Source of the DNA: Actinomycetota bacterium
GTDB taxonomy: Bacteria > Actinomycetota > Thermoleophilia > Solirubrobacterales > Solirubrobacteraceae
Reading direction: 5' to 3'
Length of the DNA stretch: 39,447 nucleotides
Assembly (NCBI GenBank): GCA_005888335.1
Contig: VAWY01000051.1
Coordinates: 1-39,447 of the forward strand
The translations under genes were made by a program, and so were the position numbers. The notes below the pieces were generated by a model. The model searched no databases, was not told the DNA's origin, and saw nothing but the letters and a program-made list of their open reading frames with translations. This document shows, in pieces, positions 17,102 through 25,411 of this stretch. The first letter of the stretch is position 1. Each line of letters begins with the position of its first letter.

Positions 17102-19247
17102 CTACGCGACCACGCGGAACGTCCGGCTCGTCGCCGGCGCCAGCCGGGTGCGGCCGGCGCCCGGGGCGAGCTCGACGCGGTAGCGGCCGGGGGCCAGCCG
17201 CCGGATCGGCCGCTGGCGCAACGCGACCTTGCGGCGCGCGGTGCCGCGCACGGACACGAACGCCTCCGCGACGCGCCGCGCGCCCCCCACCGTCAGGCGG
17301 TAGACGCGCACGCGGACGATGCGCGTGCCCGCCTTCGGCGTAAAGCCCACACGCAGGCCGTCGCGCGCCAGCTGGGCGCGCGTGACGCGCACGCGCAGTG
17401 ACACGCGGGCGAGGCGCAGCGTGGCCAGGCTCCGCGTGTCGGTGCCGTCTGTCCCCGGCCGCTCGCCCGCGCCGTCATCGACCATCGATCCGGCGCCGCC
17501 GACCCGGATGCGCCGGCTGGTCATGGGGCCCGCGTTGCCGACCGCGTCGGTCGCGCCCACCTGGAAGGTGTGCGTCCCCGGGGCGACGTTCGCGTAGCCC
17601 TTGGCGCTGCCGCAGGCGGTAACCGGACCGTTGTCGAGGCGGCAGCGGAACTGCACGCCCCCCTCGCTGGCGTGGTAGGCGAACTGCGGCGACTGGCCAG
17701 TCAGCGCGTTGTCGCCCGGCGAGTCGATCGTCACCGTCGGGGCCGAGACGTCGACGGTGAACGTCGATGCCGCCGACGGCTCGCTCACGTTGCCGGCGCG
17801 GTCGATCGCCTGGATACGCAGCGTGTGCGCCGCGTCGCTCTCGAAGGCGAACGTGGCGCCGGGCTCGCAGGCCGCGAAGGCGCCGTCGTCGAGGCTGCAG
17901 GCGAAGCTCGCGCCGGGTTCGCCGGTGAAGGCGAACTGCGGCCGGGGCCGACGGGGCGGCCGTGTCGACCGTGAACGCGCGGGCCACCGGGATGCCGGTG
18001 CCGGCCGCCGTCACCGACCGCGTGGCGAACACGTAGGCGCCGTCGGCGAGCGCCGAAGCGGGCGCGAAGGTCCCGCTCGCGCAGTCGACCCACACGGGAT
18101 CGGCGCCGGCCGGCACCAGCGAGCACTGCAGCGCCTGGTCGCCGGCCACGGTGAACGTGGCCGACGCGACGTTCGTGAACTCGCCCGGCCCCCCGGTGAT
18201 GCGCGAGGCGGGCAGGCCGGCGATGTACAGCAGGCCGGTGCCGATCGGCTCGGCCGGATCGAGCAGCGCCTCGTCGTCGACGACCATCACCGCGCCGTCG
18301 GGGCGCACGCCGAGGCCGCCGACCATCGAGAAGCCGGTGGCGTATTCCTCGACGGTGTTCGTGTCGGTCGCCACGCGCTGCACGTGGTCGATGCCCTTGT
18401 CCGCCTGGGTCAAGCCGTTGGCCGTGCCGCTGTAGAGCAGGTGCCTCGAGAGATCGTAGGTGAGCGCCGCCGGGGCATCGACGGAGAACGGCGTGGGCTG
18501 GCTGGCGCCGCCGCCCGGATGGAACTGGCGCAGGCCGGACGTCTCGGCGACGTAGACCGTGGTCTTCCCGGCCGAGTCGAAGCCGGCGGCGACCGCGCTG
18601 ACGCCGCGGCCGTCCGCGGTGGGCGCGGCGACCTGCGGCGAGGGCGAATCGGGGTCGAAGCGCTGGATGTTGCCGGCCTTCTGGAAGCCGACGTAGATGA
18701 AGCCGTCGGGCCCGAGGCTTGCAGCGAGCGGCCGGACGCGTGCGCCGACCATCGTCACGACGTCGCCGTCGGTCCACGTGAACAGATGGGTGGCGGGCTG
18801 CCAGCGCAGCACGAAGACGTCGGAGCTCGGCGCGGCGCCGTCGGGCACGTAGACGCGCTCGTCACCGTTGCCGACGAGCAGCGGCGACGGGTCGTAGAAC
18901 GCCGGCGCGCTCGAGGCGTCGGGCCCGGCGGCGGCGCCGGCCAGCAGGCCGCCGACGCAGGTCGGCGTCTCGTCCGGCCCGGCCGGGGTGTTGGGATCGA
19001 AGTCCGGGTGCTCGAGATAGCCGGGTCCGTTCGCGGTCGCGTCCTTGACGCGGCAGAAGCCGGCGTTGTGGTCCGAGACCCAGATCCGGCCATCCGGCGC
19101 GACGATGCCGCCCGTGTTGATGTGCAACCCGGTCGCGTAGACGGCGGTGCCCACCGCCGCGTGCGCGCTCGGTGCGGCGTACAAGAGGAAAGCGATGGCG
19201 ATCGGCGCCAGCGCGGCGTGGCGGACCAGGTGCGGGAGAAGGTGCAT
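17102..19247 (-). pseudogene. Secreted beta-propeller/Ig-like repeat protein, broken by one frameshift
   Basis: Reading from ATG 19247, a Sec signal peptide (cleavage after AHA) precedes a region with propeller-like blades such as DGRIWVSDHNAGFCRVKD, GPDGFIYVGFQKAGNIQRFD and LGVRPDGAVMVVDDEALLD. Then come repeats with the pattern PQFAF...FxCxLDxGxxxxC...AxDxAGN, as found in bacterial Ig-like surface proteins. At about 17938-17945 the frame changes: after FTVDTAAPSAPA the homologous repeat QFAFTGEPGASFACSLDDG continues only if one base is skipped. The second frame then runs to 17102 with two more repeat-like parts and a C-terminal beta domain. In the annotated frame translation would stop at 17475. 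It could be a true mutation or a sequencing error. There is no LPXTG anchor. Confidence 0.75.
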
Positions 19248-19382
19248 CGGCACGAAGCTCCTAGGTCGGGGCCGCGACTGTCTCTTGCCGGACATGGCGC
19301 CCGCGAGGGGGAACCCGGCACTCTTGCGGTGCGGGTCCGCGCACGTTCAGCCGCGAGGTGCCGTGACTGCTTCTGCGGTCCG

Positions 19383-19496
19383 CTGGGTAAAACCAGGTCT
19401 CTCCCCCGGTCCAGCGTTCTCCAGGGGTTGGTGCAGGGCGCGCCCTTGGGCGCGCGCTGGTTCGGGCCGGGCGCTCCGCCGAGAGCGCCCGGCTCG
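19383..19496. other. Strongly structured intergenic segment
   Basis: The gap 19248-19574 has no gene. It contains CTGG/CCAG (19383-19396, loop GTAAAA), CCAGCG (19411-19416) with CGCTGG (19455-19460), GCGCGCCC/GGGCGCGC (19438-19455), and a 14-bp stem with one G-U pair between 19463-19476 and 19483-19496. It may be a small RNA, a leader or a terminator cluster. No known RNA family is recognised. Confidence 0.45.
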
Positions 19497-19513
19497 GTTA
19501 GGGGCCGGGTCGT

Positions 19514-19527
19514 AGGACCAAAGTCCC
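19514..19527. promoter_or_regulatory. DevR/DosR-like palindrome AGGACCAAAGTCCC
   Basis: GGAC-CAAA-GTCC resembles the dormancy-regulator box of Actinobacteria (consensus core GGGACTWWAGTCCC), here on the reverse strand as GGGACTTTGGTCCT. It lies 48 bp before the small membrane gene at 19575. The assignment is by resemblance only. Confidence 0.3.
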
Positions 19528-19574
19528 CTGCCTTCTGCGAGTTCCTCCCGGAAGAGTGTGCGGCCGGACCGCCC

Positions 19575-19880
19575 GTGCTCCCTCCGCTGCTCACGTACGC
19601 CCTGCTGCTCGCCACCGGCTGCCTCGCCATGTCCGAGGCCGTGTCGGGACGAGCCCGCGCGCTGCTCGCCGCGGTCGGGGCGATCCAGGTCGTCCTGCTC
19701 GTCCAGTGGACGCTGCGCGCCGACTGCCTCGGCGCGTGGTGCGCCGACGGCGGAGGGCTGCTCACCTGGTGGCTGGGGCCGGCGCTGCTCGTGCTTGCCC
19801 TCGGCATCGCCGCCGTCGACGGCGTCCGCCGCCGTCGGCCCGCGGAGGCGCCCGCGCGCTCCGGCGCCCCGCACCGCTGA
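19575..19880 (+). CDS. Small membrane protein, unknown function
   Basis: The product is 101 aa from a GTG at 19575; an ATG at 19629 is the alternative. The sequence is mostly three hydrophobic helices: VLPPLLTYALLLATGCLAM, ALLAAVGAIQVVLLVQWTL and LLTWWLGPALLVLALGIAA. Two cysteines lie in a short loop (ADCLGAWCADGG) between helices two and three, and a basic tail ends the protein. The Cys pair in a loop could be redox-active, but I recognise no family. A GGAAGAG lies too far upstream to decide the start. It is followed by the acyltransferase after 94 bp. Confidence 0.55.
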   Translation: MLPPLLTYALLLATGCLAMSEAVSGRARALLAAVGAIQVVLLVQWTLRADCLGAWCADGGGLLTWWLGPALLVLALGIAAVDGVRRRRPAEAPARSGAPHR

Positions 19881-19974
19881 GCGGTTCGCGCACGATCCAC
19901 CCGGCACCAGTGGGAGAGGGGTTGCTCCACAGCGCAGGTGCCGCCTGGCCGGCGCCGTGCAAGACTCGGCCCGC

Positions 19975-20901
19975 ATGTCCGAGGACGGCAGGCTCGCGAA
20001 GCCCGAGGCCGGCGCTCGGCCGTCCGTCCCCGCGGTCGGCCGCGCGGCGATTGGCGGGCTCGTGTCCGCCGCCGTCGGCGCGGTCACGGAGCGGGTCGGC
20101 AGCCTCGTCCCCGCCGCCGACCTCGACGAGCGCGACACCGACTACATCCGCGAGACGCTGCCGGGACTGTGGGCGCTGGCCAGCCTCTACTTCCGCGCCG
20201 ACGTCCGCGGCCTGCACCACATCCCGCGCGAGGGACCCGTGCTGCTCGTCGGCAACCACTCCGGCGGGATGCTCGCGCCCGACCTGTTCGTCTTCGTGCT
20301 CGCCTTCAGCACGCGCTTCGGCGTCGAGCGGCGCTTCTACCAGCTCGCCCACAACGGCGTGGTGCTCGGGCCGGCGGGCCGGATGGTGCGCAAGTACGGC
20401 ACGCTGGCCGCCGACCCGCGCAACGCCGAGCTGGCGCTGTCCGAGGGTGCGGCGGTCCTCGTCTACCCCGGCGGCGACCACGAGGTCTTCCGCCCCACGT
20501 GGGAGCAGGGCCGCGTCGACTTCGGCGGGCGGAAGGGGTACGTCCGGCTGGCGTTGCGCATGGGCGTGCCCATCCAGCCGATCGTCTCGATCGGCAGCCA
20601 GGAGACCGCGCTCTTCCTCACCCGCGGCGAGCGCCTCGCCCGGCTGACCGGCGTCGACCGCATCCTGCGGCTCAAGACGCTGCCGATCATGGTCGGGCTG
20701 CCCTTCGGGCTGATGCCGGGCATCTTCGGGCACATCCCGCTGCCCGCCAAGATCACCGTGCAGGTCCTGCCCAAGATCGACCTGCGCGAGCGCTACGGCG
20801 AGGACCCCGACGTCGACGAGATCAACCGCGACGTGCTCGCCTCCATGCAGGACGTGCTCACGGCCCTGCAGCGCGAGCGCCGGCTGCCGCTGATCGGATG
20901 A
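19975..20901 (+). CDS. PlsC-like lysophospholipid acyltransferase
   Basis: The product is 308 aa and belongs to the glycerolipid acyltransferase superfamily, which transfers acyl groups from acyl-CoA or acyl-ACP to a glycerolipid or related alcohol. The catalytic block is VLLVGNHSGGMLAPDLFV, with the conserved His and downstream Asp of the NH...D motif. The glycine-proline block is AAVLVYPGGDHEVFRPTW, and the region PIVSIGSQETALFL follows. The substrate cannot be read from the sequence. The start is ATG at 19975. Its stop overlaps the start of the SRPBCC-acyl-CoA synthetase fusion (ATGA), so the two proteins are translationally coupled and the synthetase may make the acyl donor. Confidence 0.88.
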   Translation: MSEDGRLAKPEAGARPSVPAVGRAAIGGLVSAAVGAVTERVGSLVPAADLDERDTDYIRETLPGLWALASLYFRADVRGLHHIPREGPVLLVGNHSGGMLAPDLFVFVLAFSTRFGVERRFYQLAHNGVVLGPAGRMVRKYGTLAADPRNAELALSEGAAVLVYPGGDHEVFRPTWEQGRVDFGGRKGYVRLALRMGVPIQPIVSIGSQETALFLTRGERLARLTGVDRILRLKTLPIMVGLPFGLMPGIFGHIPLPAKITVQVLPKIDLRERYGEDPDVDEINRDVLASMQDVLTALQRERRLPLIG

Positions 20902-22991
20902 GGATCGAGGAGAGCATCACCGTCAAGGCGCCGCGCGAGCGCGTGTGGGAGCTCGTCGACGACCCCGCGGGCTACCCGCGCGTGCTCGACTGGGTCACGA
21001 GCCTCGAGCCCGAGGACCCCGAGCGCGAGCCCGGGCTGGGGTCGCGCTACGACATGCGCGTGCGGGTCGGCTCGGCCGACGTCGGCGGGCTCGTCGAGAT
21101 CGTCGAGTACGACCGCTGCCGCGACGTGGTGTGGACGAGCGTCACCGGCGTCGAGCAGCGCGGGCGCATCCGCCTGCGCGACGCCTCGGGCGGCGCGACG
21201 AAGCTGACGGTCCGGCTTTCGTATGGCGCCCCCGGCGCCGTGCTCGGCACGGTCGCCGAGGTGCTCGCGGCGCCGCTGATCGCCGCCAGCGTGCGCCGCA
21301 GCCTGCAGACGTTCAAGGCCGAGGCGGAGGGCGAGGCGCGCCGCGTCAGCGGCGGGACGAGCCTGCCCGGCCGCGCCCTGCACGAGGCCCAGAACGTGGC
21401 GATCCTGGCCGGCGCGGGACTCGTCGCGCCGATGCGCCCGGACAAGCTCGCCCGCATCGCGCTGGCCGGCGCGCGCTGGGGAGCGTCGCCGGCGGCGGGC
21501 GCCATCATCGGGGCGATCCGCCACGGCGGGCGCACCATGCTCGTCGACGAGCTCGGCGCGCTGACCTACCGCGATGTCGACCGGCGCTCGAACGCGATCG
21601 CCAACGCGCTCGCCGAGGCGGGGGTCAGCGAAGGCGACCGCGTCGGGCTGATGTGCCGCGACCATCGCGGGTTCGTCGAGGCCGCGTTCGCCTCGGCCAA
21701 GCTCGGCGCCGACGTGCTGCTGCTCAACACGTCGTTCGCCGCGCCGCAGCTCACCGAGGTCGCCAAGCGCGAGGAGGTCGCGGCGCTCGTCTACGACGAG
21801 GAGTTCACCGAGCTCGTGCGCGAGGCCGGCCGGCAGCGCAAGCGCTTCGTCGCATGGCACGAGGGCGACAGCGCCGGCGACCCGCTCCTCGGCCGGCTGG
21901 TCGAGGAGGGCGACGCGTCGTCGCTCTCGCCGCCGGGGCGCGCCGGGCGCGTAACGATCCTGACCTCGGGGACCACCGGCACGCCGAAGGGCGCGACGCG
22001 CGGCGACACGCCGCGCACGCTCGATCCCCCGGCGGCGCTGCTGGAGCGCATGCCGCTGCGCGAGGGGCAGATCGTGCGGATGGCGGCGCCGATGTTCCAC
22101 GCGTGGGGGTTCTCGAACTTCGCCATCGGGATGGCGCTCGGCTCGACGTTCATCTTGCGCCGCCGCTTCGATCCCGAGCAGTGCCTGGCCGACATCGCCG
22201 AGCATGGCTGCGACGTCCTCGTCGTCGTGCCTGTGATGCTGCAGCGCATCCTCGAGCTGCCCGAGGAGGTCCGGCGCCGCTACGACACGAGCTCGCTGCG
22301 CGCGGTGTGCGCGAGCGGGTCGGCGCTGCCCGGCGACCTCGCGCTGCGCTGGATGGACGAGTTCGGCGACAACCTCTACAACCTCTACGGCTCGACCGAG
22401 GTGTCGGCCGCGACGATCGCCACGCCGGAGGACATGCGCGCGGCGCCGGGAACGGCGGGACGGCCGGCGCGCGGCTCGATCGTCCGGCTCTACGACGCGG
22501 ACGGCCGGCCCGTGCAGCAGGGCGACGTCGGGCGCATCTTCGTCGGCAACGCGATGCTCTTCCAGGGCTACACCGGCGGCGGGACCAAGGACCAGATCGA
22601 CGGGCTCATGGCGACCGGCGACGTCGGGCGCTTCGACGAGGCGGGCCGGCTGTTCGTCAGCGGGCGCGACGACGAGATGATCGTGTCGGGCGGCGAGAAC
22701 GTCTTCCCGAAAGAGGTCGAGGACGTGCTCTCGCGCCACGAGGCCGTCGCCGAGGCCGCCGCGATCGGGGTCGACGACGAGAAGTTCGGCCAGCGGCTGC
22801 GCGCGTTCGTGGTGCTCAAGCCGGGCGCCAAGGCCAGCGCCACGGACCTCCAGGACCACGTCAAGAGCAACCTCGCTCGCTACAAGGTCCCGCGCGACGT
22901 GATCTTCATCGAAGAGCTGCCGCGCAACCCGACGGGCAAGGTGCTCAAGCGCGAGCTCGCCGAGCTGGAGGACGAGGACTCCGGCGGCTGA
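20898..22991 (+). CDS. Fusion: N-terminal SRPBCC domain + acyl-CoA synthetase
   Basis: The product is 697 aa. Residues 1-150 read as an SRPBCC (polyketide cyclase/START-like) domain: it opens MRIEESITVKAPRERVWELV and continues with YPRVLDWVTSLEP and VEIVEYDRCRDVVWTSVTGV. This fold binds lipids or aromatic ligands in a hydrophobic cavity. From about residue 205 it is an AMP-forming adenylating enzyme: phosphate loop TILTSGTTGTPKGATR, YGSTEVSAATIA, LMATGDVGRFDEAGRLFVSG, GGENVFPKEVEDVL and the C-terminal catalytic lysine in NPTGKVLKREL. It should activate a carboxylic acid to acyl-CoA via an acyl-AMP. Fusion to a ligand-binding domain in one chain is unusual; that domain may deliver or select the substrate. 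It overlaps the acyltransferase gene by 4 bp. Confidence 0.9.
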   Translation: MRIEESITVKAPRERVWELVDDPAGYPRVLDWVTSLEPEDPEREPGLGSRYDMRVRVGSADVGGLVEIVEYDRCRDVVWTSVTGVEQRGRIRLRDASGGATKLTVRLSYGAPGAVLGTVAEVLAAPLIAASVRRSLQTFKAEAEGEARRVSGGTSLPGRALHEAQNVAILAGAGLVAPMRPDKLARIALAGARWGASPAAGAIIGAIRHGGRTMLVDELGALTYRDVDRRSNAIANALAEAGVSEGDRVGLMCRDHRGFVEAAFASAKLGADVLLLNTSFAAPQLTEVAKREEVAALVYDEEFTELVREAGRQRKRFVAWHEGDSAGDPLLGRLVEEGDASSLSPPGRAGRVTILTSGTTGTPKGATRGDTPRTLDPPAALLERMPLREGQIVRMAAPMFHAWGFSNFAIGMALGSTFILRRRFDPEQCLADIAEHGCDVLVVVPVMLQRILELPEEVRRRYDTSSLRAVCASGSALPGDLALRWMDEFGDNLYNLYGSTEVSAATIATPEDMRAAPGTAGRPARGSIVRLYDADGRPVQQGDVGRIFVGNAMLFQGYTGGGTKDQIDGLMATGDVGRFDEAGRLFVSGRDDEMIVSGGENVFPKEVEDVLSRHEAVAEAAAIGVDDEKFGQRLRAFVVLKPGAKASATDLQDHVKSNLARYKVPRDVIFIEELPRNPTGKVLKRELAELEDEDSGG

Positions 22992-23000
22992 GGTGCGCGC

Positions 23001-23165
23001 TCACCGGCCCGGGCGACCACCCGGCCGGTAGCGCGCGCACTCGGGATGGAAGACGACGCCGTGGACGATGAGGCGCTCCATGCCGTCGCGCATGACGCGC
23101 CCGCATCCGGCGCACCGCGCGCCGGCGGGCGGGGGCGGTCGTCCGAGGGGCCAGCCGAAGCGCAT
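23001..23165 (-). CDS. 54-aa zinc-binding peptide
   Basis: This short gene starts at ATG 23165, with an excellent ribosome-binding site (GGAGAG, 8 nt before the ATG), and ends at TGA 23001-23003. The product begins MRFGWPLGRPPPPAGARCAG. It contains CAGC and, about 22 residues later, HPEC, a CxxC...HxxC arrangement typical of a treble-clef or LIM-like zinc site (C18, C21, H41, C44). It ends in a basic tail. The function is unknown. It sits between the convergent acyl-CoA synthetase gene and the HD-hydrolase gene. Confidence 0.65.
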   Translation of the reverse strand: MRFGWPLGRPPPPAGARCAGCGRVMRDGMERLIVHGVVFHPECARYRPGGRPGR

Positions 23166-23244
23166 GCCCCAGGCTCTCCGACGATCATGTGGCCCCGGTC
23201 AAGATGTCGTGTCCGGCGCGGATTGGCGCGTTCGGCGCTCGGAC

Positions 23245-23835
23245 TCAGTCCGGAGGGCCGGGCGGCAGGCGCCGCAGGGCCCACAGCTCGAAGCGCAGCT
23301 GCGCGACAAGCGGCAGATCCGGCATGACGGACTCGAGCAGCTCGAGGCTCTGGCCGTAATGGACGAGCCGGCGCTGCAGCCGCGGGTCGGTGAGCGAGAG
23401 GTGGGACCGCGCCGCCAGCGCGCGCATCTCGCGGGTCTTGGCCAGCTTGTCGGCGGCGTAGATCGCCTGCGCGTCGTGCCCGGCAGCCTCGACCTGCCGG
23501 CGCAGGCCGGCCTTGCGCGGCTCGTAGTCGTCGATCGCGGCGTCCTCGCTGACCGCCTCGACGAGCGCCGCCGTGCGCTCGCCGAAGTGCTCGCGCAGCT
23601 CCTCGGAGGTGGCCTCGGTCTTCTCGAGGATGTCGTGCAGCACGCCGGCGGCCACGACCTCGTCGCCGAACCCGGCGCCGACGAGGAGCGCGGCGACCTC
23701 GAGCGGGTGCAGGAGGAACGGCGCGGCGTCGGACTCCCGGCGCTGGCGCTCGTGGCGCTGCGCGGCGAAGTCGACCGCCGCACGCGTGAGCGGCCTGTCG
23801 GCGACGAAGGGAGGCAGCTGATCGTTGATCAACAC
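23245..23835 (-). CDS. HD-domain phosphohydrolase (SpoT-like)
   Basis: This is a predicted metal-dependent phosphohydrolase of the HD superfamily, resembling the hydrolase half of RelA/SpoT and small (p)ppGpp hydrolases. Key residues are FLLHPLEVAALLVGAGFGDE, the HD pair in VAAGVLHDILEKTEAT, the following VEAVSEDAAIDDYEPRKAGL, and the later Asp in AIYAADKLAKTREMR. These fit the His, His-Asp, Asp set of metal ligands. The substrate is not certain. I choose GTG at 23835 (196 aa), with a TACCGT box 8 nt upstream; a TTG at 23880 in the same frame would add 15 residues. It is divergent from the SixA-type gene. Confidence 0.8.
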   Translation of the reverse strand: MLINDQLPPFVADRPLTRAAVDFAAQRHERQRRESDAAPFLLHPLEVAALLVGAGFGDEVVAAGVLHDILEKTEATSEELREHFGERTAALVEAVSEDAAIDDYEPRKAGLRRQVEAAGHDAQAIYAADKLAKTREMRALAARSHLSLTDPRLQRRLVHYGQSLELLESVMPDLPLVAQLRFELWALRRLPPGPPD

Positions 23836-23843
23836 CGTCCGTG

Positions 23844-23849
23844 ACGGTA
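23844..23849 (-). promoter_or_regulatory. -10-like TACCGT 8 nt before the HD-hydrolase GTG
   Basis: TACCGT precedes the GTG at 23835 with no Shine-Dalgarno between, another short-spacing example. Confidence 0.35.
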
Positions 23850-23930
23850 TGGCGCTCGCGCCACGCGCGGATGTGATCAAGTTGTGAAAGGGCGCCGGCG
23901 GTAGCGTCGCGATCGGAGCGACGCGCGCCG

Positions 23931-24440
23931 ATGAAACGCATCTACCTGCTGCGCCACGCGAAGTCGAGCTGGAAGAACGAGGACCTTCCCGACCACGACC
24001 GCCCGCTCGCGGGACGGGGGCGCAGCGCGGCGAAGGCGATCGCCCGCCACATGCGCGCCAAGGCGATCGAGCCCGAGCTGGTGCTGTGCTCGACCGCTCT
24101 TCGGGTCCGCCAGACGCTCGAGCGCATCGAGCCCGCGCTCGGGCGCCGCTCCGTGCGCGTGGAGGCCGAGCTCTACGGCGCGAGCGCGCACGCGCTGCTC
24201 GAGCGCCTGCGCGCGGTCCCGGACACCGTCTCGTCGGTGATGATCATCGGGCACAACCCGGGCCTGCAGCAGCTCGCGCTCGACCTCGCCCGGCCCGGGC
24301 CGCACGTCGCGGCGGTCCGCGTGAAGTTCCCGACGGCGGCGCTCGCCATGCTGGCCTTCGACGGCGCGCGCTGGGCCGAGCTGGACGCCGGCGGGGCGGA
24401 GCTCGTCGCCTTCGTGCGGCCGCGCGACCTGCGGCACTGA
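23931..24440 (+). CDS. SixA-type histidine phosphatase
   Basis: This small histidine-phosphatase-superfamily protein has 169 aa. The catalytic motif is at the very N-terminus (MKRIYLLRHAKSSWKNEDLP, where RHA is the RHG equivalent). The second arginine region is CSTALRVRQTLERIEPALGR, and the second catalytic histidine is in IIGHNPGLQQLAL. SixA removes phosphate from histidine on phosphotransfer proteins in E. coli; actinobacterial members are uncharacterised and could act on small phosphomonoesters instead. The start is ATG at 23931 with GGAG rather far upstream. A 6-bp stem follows the stop. Confidence 0.87.
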   Translation: MKRIYLLRHAKSSWKNEDLPDHDRPLAGRGRSAAKAIARHMRAKAIEPELVLCSTALRVRQTLERIEPALGRRSVRVEAELYGASAHALLERLRAVPDTVSSVMIIGHNPGLQQLALDLARPGPHVAAVRVKFPTAALAMLAFDGARWAELDAGGAELVAFVRPRDLRH

Positions 24441-24444
24441 CGGA

Positions 24445-24465
24445 CCGACCCGGGGGCGCGGTCGG
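24445..24465. terminator. Terminator-like stem after the SixA-type gene
   Basis: CCGACC (24445-24450) pairs with GGTCGG (24460-24465) around a 9-nt loop. It starts 5 bp after the stop at 24440. Confidence 0.4.
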
Positions 24466-24479
24466 CTACGAATACAGCG

Positions 24480-25373
24480 GTGGGGACACCGAGCGCCGTC
24501 ATGTCCACCGCCGCGGGCGTCGCGATGATCGGCCTTGCCGGCCGCGATGCGTTCGACGCGCTCTTCCATCCCGAGGGCGACGCGACGGTCGCGCGCGTGA
24601 TCGCCCGCGGCGTCTGGCGGCTCTTCCGCCGGACCGGGCCCCGCCACCAGCTGTTCCCGCTCGGCGGGCCCGTCGCGCTCGTGGCGGTGATCGGCGTCTG
24701 GGCGGTGCTGCTGATCGTCGGCTGGGCGCTCGTCTTCTGGCCCCACATGCCGAGCGGCTTTCGCTTCGACCCGCGCGTGGACGCCGCCGGATCGGACTTC
24801 GTGCACTCGCTCAACATCTCGCTCGTCACGCTGACCACGCTGGGGTTCGGCGACATCACGCCGACGGCCGCGGCGCTGCGGCTCATCCTGCCGCTGGAGG
24901 CCCTGCTCGGCTTCGGGCTGCTGACCTCGAGCATCTCATGGCTGCTGCTGATCTATCCGGTGCTGTCGCGCCGGCGCTCGCTCGCCTACGAGATCTGGCT
25001 GCTGCGCACCGCCGAGGAGGAGACCGACCTCGCGGTCGACCGGCTCGAGCCCGAGGCCGCCGAGCAGGTGTACGCCGGGCTGACCTCGCGCCTCGTCGCG
25101 GTCGAGCGTGACCTCGTCAACTTCCCGATCTCGTACTACTTCGCCGAGGGCGACGCCCGCTTCTCGCTGCCCGCCGCTGCGCCCTACCTGCTCGAGCTCG
25201 GCCGGCGCGGCAGGGCGGAGGACCGGCCCGACCGCGTCCGCCTGCGCGCCCACCTGCTCCTCAAGGCGGTCGACGACCTGGGCAGGACGACGGCCGGCTT
25301 CCACGGCGGCCGCGGCGACGACTCCGAGGAGCTGCTGCGCGCGTACGCGCGCGACCACCTGCGCGAGCCGTAG
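24480..25373 (+). CDS. Two-helix potassium-channel-like protein
   Basis: The product is 297 aa from GTG 24480; ATG at 24501 is possible. Helix one (about residues 65-87, VALVAVIGVWAVLLIVGWAL), a pore loop with the selectivity filter TLTTLGFGDITPT, and helix two (about 134-163) form the minimal K+ channel layout. The filter TLGFGD matches TxGxGD. An extra N-terminal segment may be a further helix. The C-terminal 130 residues are cytoplasmic and helical, with no RCK nucleotide-binding motif that I can see. It may form a tetrameric ion channel; gating is unknown. The same strand continues with the glyoxalase-like gene 38 bp later. Confidence 0.8.
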   Translation: MGTPSAVMSTAAGVAMIGLAGRDAFDALFHPEGDATVARVIARGVWRLFRRTGPRHQLFPLGGPVALVAVIGVWAVLLIVGWALVFWPHMPSGFRFDPRVDAAGSDFVHSLNISLVTLTTLGFGDITPTAAALRLILPLEALLGFGLLTSSISWLLLIYPVLSRRRSLAYEIWLLRTAEEETDLAVDRLEPEAAEQVYAGLTSRLVAVERDLVNFPISYYFAEGDARFSLPAAAPYLLELGRRGRAEDRPDRVRLRAHLLLKAVDDLGRTTAGFHGGRGDDSEELLRAYARDHLREP

Positions 25374-25411
25374 CCCTCAGAGCGCGCGGAGGGTACGGTC
25401 CCACCGACGGC

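Noticed and set aside
17709..19540. Long plus-strand frame opposite the secreted repeat protein
   Set aside because: Only its last part, from about 19575, looks like a protein. The rest is an antisense shadow of the minus-strand gene.
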